Below are positions 18,047 through 25,588 of a stretch of 64,000 bases of DNA, piece by piece. The stretch is from Streptomyces sp. NBC_01210 (GTDB lineage Bacteria > Actinomycetota > Actinomycetes > Streptomycetales > Streptomycetaceae): assembly GCF_036010325.1 (NCBI RefSeq), contig NZ_CP108549.1, positions 2,790,001-2,854,000 on the forward strand, written 5' to 3'. The position numbers and the translations under genes are program-made. The first letter of the stretch is position 1. Each line of letters starts with the position of its first letter. Below the pieces are notes generated by a model that was not told where the DNA came from, did not search any database, and saw only the letters and a program-made list of their open reading frames with translations.

Positions 18047-19129
18047 CTAGCAGCACTCCGGCGCGAGCCCCCGCGGCAGTCGCTCCCCGCCGAACACCGC
18101 AACCGTCGCCTCGTCCCCCCCGAGCGCGGCCACCGCCAGCAGCAGCGAACCCGCCGTCCAGGCGGTGAGTTCCTCCGGCCACACGGCCCGGTTGCCCTCG
18201 AAGACGTACCCCGTCCAGTACATGCCGCCCTCGGCGCGCAGATGCTGGATGGACTGAAGGATCTCCAGCGCCCGGTCGGACTCGCCCATCACCCACAGCG
18301 CCAGGGCGAGTTCGCAGCTCTCACCGCCGGTCACCCACGGGTTGGGCAGCACGCACCGTACTCCGAGGCCCGGTACGACGAAGTCGTCCCAGCCGGCCTC
18401 GATACGGGACTTGGCCTCCGCACCCGTCAGTGCACCGCCGAGGACCGGGTAGTACCAGTCCATCGAGTAGCGGCTCTTGTCGAGAAAACGCTCCGGGTGC
18501 CGGCGGATCGCATGCGCGAGCGCGCCCGCCGCCAGCTCCCAGTCGGGCTGCGGCTCTTCGCGCTCCTCGGCGATCGCCAGCGCGCAGCGCAGCGCCTGGT
18601 GGACCGACGAACTGCCGGTCAGCAGCGCGTCATTGACCGCCGTGCCGTCCGCCTCCCGCTTCCAGCCGATCTGGCCGCCGGGCTGCTGCAGCGCCAGTAC
18701 GAACTCGATCGCGGCGTAGACGGCCGGCCACATCCGGTCGAGGAACCCCTCGTCGCCGGTGGCCAGGAAGTGGTGCCAGACGCCGACGGCGATATACGCG
18801 CAGAAGTTGCTCTCACGGCCCCGGTCGGTGGGCCGGTCCGCCTCGCCGTCGTGATACGCGGCGTACCAGGACCCGTCCTCGTTCTGATGCCGTATCAGCC
18901 ACTCGTACGCGCGGGCCGCGGCCTCGTGCTCGCCCGCCGCGTCCAGCGCCATGGCCGCCTCGGTGTGGTCCCACGGGTCGAGGTGATGCCCCCGGAACCA
19001 CGGGATCGCGCCGTCCTCGCGCTGCACGGCGAGTATCCCGGCAACGGTCTCAAGGGCTTCCTCCGCGGTGAGGACCCCGGGCAGGACCAGGTGTTCCGTA
19101 CGGCCGGGGCCGCGCTTGGGCACAGTCAC
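18047..19129 (-). CDS. alpha/alpha-toroid protein (prenyltransferase/six-hairpin glycosidase-like)
   Basis: A 360-aa protein built of paired helices with repeated aromatic/Gly turns: REDGAIPWFRGHHLDPWDHTEAAMAL, NEDGSWYAAYHD, QPGGQIGWKREADG, HLRAEGGMYWTGYVFEGN. This is the (alpha/alpha)6 barrel seen in squalene-cyclase-like and GH15-like proteins. Acidic residues line some turns, but no DxDD motif is visible, so terpene cyclisation is not supported; a glycan role fits the neighbours better. GTG 19129 overlaps the methyltransferase stop by 4 nt (GTGA). It is the last gene of a GT4 - methyltransferase - toroid operon. Confidence 0.75.
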   Translation of the reverse strand: MTVPKRGPGRTEHLVLPGVLTAEEALETVAGILAVQREDGAIPWFRGHHLDPWDHTEAAMALDAAGEHEAAARAYEWLIRHQNEDGSWYAAYHDGEADRPTDRGRESNFCAYIAVGVWHHFLATGDEGFLDRMWPAVYAAIEFVLALQQPGGQIGWKREADGTAVNDALLTGSSSVHQALRCALAIAEEREEPQPDWELAAGALAHAIRRHPERFLDKSRYSMDWYYPVLGGALTGAEAKSRIEAGWDDFVVPGLGVRCVLPNPWVTGGESCELALALWVMGESDRALEILQSIQHLRAEGGMYWTGYVFEGNRAVWPEELTAWTAGSLLLAVAALGGDEATVAVFGGERLPRGLAPECC

Positions 19130-19860
19130 TTGGCGGCCACTGCGGGCAGGTGCGGCTTGGTCGCGTACGCCACGAAGCTCTTGCCGATCAGCGGGTTGAG
19201 CGCCTGCTCGGCGAGCCGTGTGGCCAGCGGCTTCTTCATGATGTCCCAGACCAGCAGCTGGTGGTACGCCTTGACCGGCAGGGCCTTGTCGTTGTCGACG
19301 CCGAAGGCGCACTTGAGCCACCAGTACGGCGAGTGCAGCGCGTGTGCGTGGTGCGTGCCGTACGGCTTGAGGCCGGCTTCCTTCATCTTGCCGAGCAGCT
19401 CGTCGGCCTTGTAGATGCGGATATGGCCGCCCTCGACCTCGTGGTACGCGTCGCTCAGCGCCCAGCAGATCTTCTCGGGGCCGTAGCGCGGCACGGTGAC
19501 GGCGATCCGTCCGCCGGGCCTCAGCACCCGCACCATCTCGGCGAGCACGCCCTTGTCGTCCGGGATGTGCTCCATGACCTCGGAGATGATCACGACGTCG
19601 AAGGACTCGTCGGGGAACGGCAGGTTGAGTGCGTCGCCCTCCATGGCGGTGGCGGTGGCGCCCTCCGGCGCCTCCCCGGCCTCCTTCATCGCGGCGAACC
19701 ACTTCGCGACCTCGCGGATCTCCTCACCGTTCTGGTCGAGGGCCACGACCTGCGCACCGCGCCGGTAGCACTCGAACGCGTGCCGGCCTGCACCGCAGCC
19801 CAGATCGAGCACGCGGTCGCCCGCGGCGAGCGGGAAGCGGGAGAAGTCGACGGTCAGCAC
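19126..19860 (-). CDS. class I SAM-dependent methyltransferase (Methyltransf_11)
   Basis: A 244-aa enzyme. SAM motif I is VLDLGCGAGRHAFECYRRGA, then the acidic VVALDQNGEE, motif II FDVVIISEVMEHIPDD and motif III VLRPGGRIAVTVP. The GTG start at 19860 was chosen because family similarity begins at LTVDFSRFPL; the longer upstream frame is Arg/Pro-rich antisense-type sequence. It sits between the GT4 gene and the toroid gene, overlapping the latter, so it probably methylates the glycan or glycolipid made by that glycosyltransferase. Confidence 0.88.
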   Translation of the reverse strand: MLTVDFSRFPLAAGDRVLDLGCGAGRHAFECYRRGAQVVALDQNGEEIREVAKWFAAMKEAGEAPEGATATAMEGDALNLPFPDESFDVVIISEVMEHIPDDKGVLAEMVRVLRPGGRIAVTVPRYGPEKICWALSDAYHEVEGGHIRIYKADELLGKMKEAGLKPYGTHHAHALHSPYWWLKCAFGVDNDKALPVKAYHQLLVWDIMKKPLATRLAEQALNPLIGKSFVAYATKPHLPAVAAK

Positions 19861-20059
19861 GTAGACCTGCTTTCGCGGTCGGAGGTTCCAGTACGCGGGT
19901 CCGCAGTGCGGTCCGGGTTCGTGGGCCTGCGGCCCACACATATGGCCGCGGAGCGGCCGGGGTACGGCGCCGCGGAGCGGGCCGATGCCTGTGGCACCGA
20001 GCGCCGGGGATGCCGGGAGCCGGTACGGGTCCGGACACACCGCACCTGGTGGAGAGGGG

Positions 20060-21385
20060 TCACCGGGCGGCCCCCAGCGCCGCGGAGCGGGGCGAGCACG
20101 TCGCGATCGCCTCGCGGTAGTGCTCGGCCGTACCGATCGCCGCCTGCCGCCAGGTGAACCGCGCCAGAACGCGCTCCCGGCCCGCCGCCCCCAGCCGTAC
20201 GCGCAGCGCCTCGTCGCCGAGCAGCCGGCCCAGCGCCGCGGCGAGCGCACCCGCGTCGCCCGGCGGCACCGCCAGACAGGTCTCCCCGTCCGGGCCCGTC
20301 ACCTCCGGGATCGCGCCGCCGGTCGTGGCGACCAGCGGCGTGCCTGTCGCCATCGCCTCCGCCGCGGGCAGCGAGAAGCCCTCGTACAGCGACGGCACAC
20401 ACGCGATCTGCGCGCTGCGCACCAGGTCGACCAGCTCGGCGTCGGAAATGCCCTTGACGAACTCGACGGCGTCCTGGAGGCCGTACCGCTCGATCAGCTG
20501 TGCGACGGGGCCGTCCTCCGCGCGCTTGCCGACGACGACCAGATGCGCGGCGGGATGCTCCGTACGGAGCTTCCCCAGCGCCTCGACAAGATGGACGAGG
20601 CCCTTGAGCGGGACGTCCGCGCTGGAAGTGGTGACGATCCGGCCGGGGACCTCAGCGACCGCCGGGTTCGGCGAGAAGAGGTCGGTGTCGGCCCCGATGT
20701 GGACGACATGGACGCGGCCGGCCCGCACGCCGAGGTGATCGACGATCTCCTGCTGCGAGGAGCCGGAAACGGTGAGCACCGACGGCAGCCGGCGCGCGAC
20801 CCGCTTCTGCATCCGCGTGAAGCCGTACCAGCGGCGTACGGACGCGCGCCTGCGCCAGCCGTCCGCGGCGTCCAGGTCCAGCTGCCGGTCGACGGTGATC
20901 GGGTGGTGGATGGTGGTGACCAGGGGTGCGCCGAGGTCGGCGAGCAGCCCGTACCCGAGCGTCTGGTTGTCGTGGATGACGTCGAACTCACCGCGCCGAG
21001 CGGCCAGATGGCGCCGGGCGCGCAGCGAGAAGGTCAGCGGCTCCGGGAAGCCGCCGGTCCACATGGTCGCGACCTCGAGCGCGTCGATCCAGTCGCGGTA
21101 CTCGCCGCGCTTCGGCGTACGGAACGGGTCCGGGCTCCGGTACAGATCGAGGCTGCCCAGCTCGGTGAGCGGCACGCCTTCGTCGAGTACGGGATAGGGC
21201 TGCGCGCCGATCACCTCGACGCTGTGGCCGAGGCGGGCGAGCTCGCGCGAGAGGTGCCGTACATAGACGCCCTGGCCGCCGCAGAAGGGGTTGCCCTTGT
21301 AGGTGAGGAGCGCGATGCGCAGCGGCTCGTCACCGCCGCCGGACCTGCCCGATCGAGGGCCGGCCTCTATGGCCTCAGCGGTCAC
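20060..21385 (-). CDS. glycosyltransferase family 4 (GT-B)
   Basis: A 441-aa retaining GT-B enzyme. The N-terminal Rossmann-like domain has the acceptor-side loop YKGNPFCGGQGVYVRHLSRELARLGHSVEVIG. The C-terminal donor domain has SSADVPLKGLVHLVEAL and the E-x7-E motif PSLYEGFSLPAAEAMATGTPLVAT. It uses a nucleotide-sugar donor; the acceptor is unknown. GTG 21385 is the start, with a weak Shine-Dalgarno. It is first gene of the GT4 - methyltransferase - toroid operon and divergent from kstR across a region with a perfect KstR box (21440-21453), so it may be under KstR control. Confidence 0.9.
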   Translation of the reverse strand: MTAEAIEAGPRSGRSGGGDEPLRIALLTYKGNPFCGGQGVYVRHLSRELARLGHSVEVIGAQPYPVLDEGVPLTELGSLDLYRSPDPFRTPKRGEYRDWIDALEVATMWTGGFPEPLTFSLRARRHLAARRGEFDVIHDNQTLGYGLLADLGAPLVTTIHHPITVDRQLDLDAADGWRRRASVRRWYGFTRMQKRVARRLPSVLTVSGSSQQEIVDHLGVRAGRVHVVHIGADTDLFSPNPAVAEVPGRIVTTSSADVPLKGLVHLVEALGKLRTEHPAAHLVVVGKRAEDGPVAQLIERYGLQDAVEFVKGISDAELVDLVRSAQIACVPSLYEGFSLPAAEAMATGTPLVATTGGAIPEVTGPDGETCLAVPPGDAGALAAALGRLLGDEALRVRLGAAGRERVLARFTWRQAAIGTAEHYREAIATCSPRSAALGAAR

Positions 21386-21439
21386 TCACGGCCCCCTTCT
21401 CACTGCGTTTTCGCCGGAGCGTAACCGCTCACGCTAATC

Positions 21440-21453
21440 TAGAACAAGTTTCA
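21440..21453. promoter_or_regulatory. KstR box (perfect consensus)
   Basis: TAGAACAAGTTTCA matches TnnAACnnGTTnnA. It lies between the GT4 gene (55 bp from its start) and kstR (132 bp from its start), so autoregulation of kstR and co-control of the GT operon are both possible. Confidence 0.8.
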
Positions 21454-21584
21454 GACTTGATCGCTCAAGGAGCTTCGAATCTACCGGCAGGTAGCGCTGC
21501 TGTAAGGGCCGGATCAGGTGATTCGCGCCACGACAGGGGCCCTGCCATGCTGTGCGATCCGGACTCGCGCATGGAACGGGACAT

Positions 21585-22229
21585 ATGACAGCCGAAGCCA
21601 AGTCGGCGGTGCCTGCTTCGCCGCCCCTGACGGAACGCCAGGAGGCGCGCCGGCGTCGTATCCTGCACGCCAGCGCCCAGCTGGCCAGCCGGGGCGGCTT
21701 TGACGCGGTGCAGATGCGCGAGGTCGCCGAGTCGTCGAGCGTCGCGCTCGGCACGCTCTACCGCTACTTCCCCTCCAAGATCCATCTGCTGGTCGCCACC
21801 ATGCAGGACCAGCTCCAGCACATGCACACGACCCTGCGCAAAAAGCCGCCGGCCGGGGACAGCGCGGCGGAGCGGGTTGCCGAGACGCTGATGCGGGCCT
21901 TCCGGGCGCTCCAGCGCGAACCGCATCTCGCGGACGCGATGGTGCGGGCGCTGACCTTCGCGGACCGCAGCGTCAGCCCCGAGGTGGACAAGGTCTCCCG
22001 CCAGACCACGGCGATCATCCTGGACGCCATGGGGCTGGAGAATCCGACGCCGGCGCAGCTCTCGGCGGTGCGCGTGATCGAGCACACCTGGCACTCGGCG
22101 CTGATCACCTGGCTCTCGGGGCGCGCCTCGATCGCGCAAGTGAAGATCGACATCGAGACGGTGTGCCGGCTGATCGACCTGACGACGCCGCACGGGCCGG
22201 GCGAGGGCCGCGGCCGGGGCTTGCATTGA
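21585..22229 (+). CDS. kstR: TetR-family transcriptional repressor KstR
   Basis: A 214-aa TetR regulator. Residues 15-70 closely follow mycobacterial KstR: RQEARRRRILHASAQLASRG, AVQMREVAESSSVALGTLYR, then YFPSKIHLLV, with the HTH at about 42-66. The C-terminal ligand domain keeps ADAMVRALTFADRS, RVIEHTWHSALITWLSGRAS and ETVCRLIDL. KstR represses cholesterol-catabolic genes and is released by 3-oxo-sterol side-chain acyl-CoA intermediates. ATG 21585 was chosen because similarity begins here. Matching operators occur upstream of itself and of several catabolic units in this window. The family assignment is strong. Confidence 0.93.
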   Translation: MTAEAKSAVPASPPLTERQEARRRRILHASAQLASRGGFDAVQMREVAESSSVALGTLYRYFPSKIHLLVATMQDQLQHMHTTLRKKPPAGDSAAERVAETLMRAFRALQREPHLADAMVRALTFADRSVSPEVDKVSRQTTAIILDAMGLENPTPAQLSAVRVIEHTWHSALITWLSGRASIAQVKIDIETVCRLIDLTTPHGPGEGRGRGLH

Positions 22230-22239
22230 TCGCGACACA

Positions 22240-22275
22240 GGCAGTCCCGCGCAGCTGTCGCCACGCGGGACTGCC
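22240..22275 (+). terminator. intrinsic terminator-like hairpin
   Basis: Perfect 12-bp arms GGCAGTCCCGCG / CGCGGGACTGCC with a 12-nt loop, 11 bp after the kstR stop. Confidence 0.8.
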
Positions 22276-22329
22276 GGAGAAAGGGCCCGACCGGCCTCGC
22301 CGAGATGATTCGGCCTAAGCCTTCATACG

Positions 22330-22617
22330 TCAGCGGACGAAGACGATGACGGCATTGGCGTCGCGGAAATCACGGTAGTCGCGGAAGTCACGGAAGTCGC
22401 GGCGGCCGTAGTCACGGAAGTCGCGGAAGTCGCGGGAGTCGCGGTTGCCGTAGTAGCACCAGTCGTTGTAACGACTGTTGGAGTAGCCGCAGTAGTCGTG
22501 CGAAGCGGGGTGGGACGAGGTGGTGGCACTGGCTACGCCGGCTCCGGCGAGGCCGAGAGTCAGAGCAGCAAACAGGCTGGCAAGCAGCCGGAGAGTCCTG
22601 GATGTCATTACCCGCAT
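22330..22617 (-). CDS. small secreted protein with RDFRD repeats
   Basis: A 95-aa protein. A clear signal peptide (RTLRLLASLFAALTLGLAGA then GVASA) has probable cleavage near residue 31. The mature part of about 64 residues has two cysteines (DYCGYSN and DWCYYGN), then the short-period repeat RDSRDFRDFRDYGRRDFRDF and a hydrophobic end ANAVIVFVR. The charge-alternating Arg/Asp repeat is unusual and mirrored by a 9-bp DNA period. ATG 22617 is preceded by gggaaggga. No family recognised. It sits between kstR and the SapB-like cluster, but no functional link can be shown. Confidence 0.7.
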   Translation of the reverse strand: MRVMTSRTLRLLASLFAALTLGLAGAGVASATTSSHPASHDYCGYSNSRYNDWCYYGNRDSRDFRDFRDYGRRDFRDFRDYRDFRDANAVIVFVR

Positions 22618-23329
22618 GGTGCTTTCCCTTCCCGGGAGCGTAGACGGGCCCGAGCCTGCACGGCCGCGGTGGCGTCAGCACTGGTGACGCAGTGATGCGT
22701 TCGCGAAGGGTCCGGTACATCGGCCTTGAAGATGGCGGAATTTGCCATCGTCATGGCGGGATTATCACCACGACGGGAGTTTCCGTCGCCGACTCACACG
22801 CTGAATGCGCGGCATCGGGCCCACCTGGGCTGCTGAGTGCAGCAAACCCCGCGGCGGAGCATCCGTCCGTCGGACAACCAACGACCGGGTGGTCGTCGAT
22901 CGGGATGTTGAGATTGTTCGTCTTCTCGCCAGGCGAGAAGACGGATATTTCGTTCAATCTGGTTCTAAAGTAACCATATGTACACTTGGTGTCAAGTGCG
23001 CCACACAGACCCCAGGCGCACAGGAAGTGGCCCATAGCGCCATGCGCAACTCTCTTTCGCCGTTGCGCCATTGGCGTCTGCCCAGGCCGAGACATGTCGC
23101 CACGGCGCGGGCGATTCAGTCGGTGTTCTCGAGCACCCGTTCGATCACCGCAGAAGCCTGGCACGGCCCGCGTGCGCGGGTTGTTGCAGCCCGGGGGTTC
23201 GCGCCCGGCACGTGCGCCCCCCTTGCTACCCCTTGGCTGGTTCTCCACCTCCATGACGCGGGTGACACGCCAAGAATGTTCGCGTTCTGAATGAAGCAAC
23301 CGGTAAGCGGTGAGCTAGGGGGACAGAAC
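22618..23329. other. 712-bp regulatory gap upstream of ramR with a 25-bp palindrome
   Basis: No coding frame is convincing here. The gap holds the divergent promoters of the small secreted protein and ramR. At 22919-22943 CGTCTTCTCGCC-A-GGCGAGAAGACG is a perfect 12+1+12 palindrome. An AT-richer stretch follows (22944-22990, including taaagtaaccatatgtaca), unusual for this genome and suited to a promoter. This leaves a leader of several hundred nt before ramR. Confidence 0.6.
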
Positions 23330-23938
23330 GTGATCCGGGTACTTCTGGTGCACGATGTATGTCTGTTGCGGTCGGCGCTGGCGGAAAGACTCGCCGGAGA
23401 GCCCGACCTGGAGGTCTTCCACGCGCCCTGGCGCACCGCCCCGAGCCGGGCGCGAATGCTCCGCCCTGACGTGTGCGCGGTGGACTTGGACTGTTCGGAG
23501 TCGTACGGCATCGCGCCACTCGGTGAGCTGCCGGGAAGCCGGACCGGTGGGGGAAGCAGCCTGTTACTGGTACTCGCCAACGCGAACCGGCCAGGTCCCA
23601 TCCGGCGGGCCGTCGAGGCATACGCCTGTGGCTTTGTCGACAAAGAGGGCACACCCGAGAATCTGATCACCGCCATCCGGAAGGTGGCCAAGGGGGAACG
23701 ATTCGTCGACACCTCACTGGGCTTCAGCTTTCTGCGAGCAGCTCAAATGCCGCTGACCCCACGGGAGTTGAGCGTGCTGTCACTGGCTGCCGAGGGAGCC
23801 TCGATCGGCGACATCGCGAACAGTCTCCATCTGTCCAACGGCACGGTGCGCAACTACATGGCGGCCATCACCCGTAAGACCGGGGCGCGCAACCGGGTCG
23901 ACGCCATAAGGATCTCCCAGGGCGAGGGCTGGGTGTGA
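23330..23938 (+). CDS. ramR: RamR/AmfR-like orphan response regulator of the SapB-type cluster
   Basis: A 202-aa LuxR-family regulator. The receiver-like domain starts MIRVLLVHDVCLLRSAL, with an atypical His-Asp in place of the usual acidic pair, and has VDLDCSE around the phospho-acceptor position. The C-terminal HTH is LTPRELSVLSLAAEGASIGD and SNGTVRNYMAAITRKTGARN. GTG 23330 has a strong agggggacagaac upstream. Codon 79 (23564-23566) is TTA, so translation should depend on bldA tRNA. RamR-type proteins activate the ramCSAB genes, which lie convergently downstream. Its last 159 bp overlap the 3' end of ramB on the other strand. Confidence 0.88.
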   Translation: MIRVLLVHDVCLLRSALAERLAGEPDLEVFHAPWRTAPSRARMLRPDVCAVDLDCSESYGIAPLGELPGSRTGGGSSLLLVLANANRPGPIRRAVEAYACGFVDKEGTPENLITAIRKVAKGERFVDTSLGFSFLRAAQMPLTPRELSVLSLAAEGASIGDIANSLHLSNGTVRNYMAAITRKTGARNRVDAIRISQGEGWV

Positions 23939-25588
23939 GAACCCTGCGAAGGCCCCTGTCAGTTCGCGGTAGAAGGAGGAGCGGGCCAACAGCTCCTCGT
24001 GGGTGCCGTACTCCGTCTGCGTCCCGTCCATCACCAGCACGCGGCCGGCCCGCCGCGCCGAGCCGATCCGGTGCGCGACGACGATCAGCGTGCCGCCGGG
24101 CCGGGTGGCGAACGCCCGCTCGGCGCGCGCCTCGGCCGCCGGGTCGAGGTGGCAGGTCGCCTCGTCGAGCAGCACGAGGGGCGCGGGCGCGGCATGGGCG
24201 CGGGCCAGCGCGAGCAGCTGGCGCTCTCCGGCGGACAGCGCGGTGGGGTCGACCGGTGCGTCGAGACCGCCCAGCCGCTCGACCAGCCCGTGCGCGCCGA
24301 CGGCCGCACAGGAGGCGAGGACGGCGGCGTCCGGAGGCGGCTCGGGGCAGAGATGGCCGAGGTTCTCGCGCACGGTGGCGGTGAAGACATACGCCTCCTG
24401 CGGCACGAGCACCCGCTCGCCGCCGAGCAGAACCTCGCCGTCGTCCGGCCGCAGCACCCCGGCGATCAGCGCGGCGAGCGTGGACTTGCCGATGCCGCTC
24501 GGGCCCGCGACGACGAGATGACCGCCCACGGGAACGGCCAGATCGAGCCCGTCGACGACGGGCGCGGCGCCCGAACCGTAGGCGAACGTCACGCCGCGCA
24601 GCCGTACCGCCGTACCGGCCCCGGCACCAGCCCCGGTGCCGGTGCCGGTACGCACCGCGCGCGGCTCCTCCGGGACTCCCTCCGCGGTGAGCCGGCGCAG
24701 CACGACCGCGAGGCGGGCGCCCGAGGTGCCGAGGCCCTGCATCAGCGACTGCAGAGCGGGGAGCAGGGACTGGGTGAGATAGGCGAGGGCGCCGACCAGG
24801 GCGCCCGCGGTCACTCCGTGCGCGAGCAGCCAGGGCGCGGTGATCAGGAGCAGCACCACCGGGAGGCGGCCGCCGATGCCGACGGCCAGGACCCGCAGCG
24901 TGCCCCAGCGGGCCAGGTCGCGGGCCGCGCGGTACTCGTCGGCGATCCGGGCAGCCGCGTCCGTCGCCACGCGATCCTCGGCGCCGGCAGCCGTGATGTC
25001 CCTCAATCCAGAGACCAGCGCGCCCAGTTCGGTGGCGATGGCCTCGTCGGCGGCGAGGAAGGTCTCCTGTCTGCGGGCCAGCGGGCGCAGGGTCGCCAGG
25101 AAGAGCGCGAGACCGGCGAGCAGCGGCGGCAGTACCACCAGCAGCAGGACGGGCGCGAGGGAGAACAGCCCGGCCAGGGCCCCTGCCGCGGTGAAGACGA
25201 AGGTGCGCGAGACCAGCACGAGGCCCGCGAATGTGTCGCGGGCGATCTCCACCTGATGGGTGAGCCGGGAGACTGCCGCGTCGTCGCCGTCCCGCAGAGC
25301 GCGGTCCACCACGCGGCGTACGAGATCGTCCCGTACGGGCTCCACCAGCGCGGCGACCACCCGGTGGACCCTGCCCGTACCGAAGGCCCCGAGGACGACG
25401 GCGACCGCGGCGGCGGCCAGCCAGTACAGACCGTGGGCGGGTTCATGGGCGAGGAACCCGCCGTCGATGGCGCGGGCGAGCGCGTACCCGAGGAGAAACG
25501 TCTGCCCCGCCTCCAGCGCGGACCACGCGGCGAGGCGTACGAGCACACGCGGACGGTGCCGCAGCAGCCGGAGCCGGGCCTCAGCCAT
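23780..25588 (-). CDS. ramB: ABC transporter half (permease-ATPase), RamB-like
   Basis: A 602-aa ABC half-transporter with six membrane segments in residues 15-300. The ATPase domain has Walker A GPSGIGKST, Q-loop VLVPQEAY, a non-canonical signature LSAGERQLLALA and Walker B LVLLDEATCHLD. ATG 25588 overlaps the RamA stop by 8 nt. The last 53 or so residues after ELTGAF lie antisense to the HTH end of ramR and look unlike the family, so the protein has a read-through tail. With RamA it exports the modified SapB-like peptide. Confidence 0.88.
   Translation of the reverse strand: MAEARLRLLRHRPRVLVRLAAWSALEAGQTFLLGYALARAIDGGFLAHEPAHGLYWLAAAAVAVVLGAFGTGRVHRVVAALVEPVRDDLVRRVVDRALRDGDDAAVSRLTHQVEIARDTFAGLVLVSRTFVFTAAGALAGLFSLAPVLLLVVLPPLLAGLALFLATLRPLARRQETFLAADEAIATELGALVSGLRDITAAGAEDRVATDAAARIADEYRAARDLARWGTLRVLAVGIGGRLPVVLLLITAPWLLAHGVTAGALVGALAYLTQSLLPALQSLMQGLGTSGARLAVVLRRLTAEGVPEEPRAVRTGTGTGAGAGAGTAVRLRGVTFAYGSGAAPVVDGLDLAVPVGGHLVVAGPSGIGKSTLAALIAGVLRPDDGEVLLGGERVLVPQEAYVFTATVRENLGHLCPEPPPDAAVLASCAAVGAHGLVERLGGLDAPVDPTALSAGERQLLALARAHAAPAPLVLLDEATCHLDPAAEARAERAFATRPGGTLIVVAHRIGSARRAGRVLVMDGTQTEYGTHEELLARSSFYRELTGAFAGFSHPALALGDPYGVDPVARPGLTGDGRHVVAHRAVGQMETVRDVADRGSLGSQ

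Noticed and set aside
18047..19129. Terpene/squalene cyclase
   Set aside because: The alpha/alpha barrel fold fits, but no DxDD or QW-rich repeat set is visible and the neighbours are glycan-type genes.
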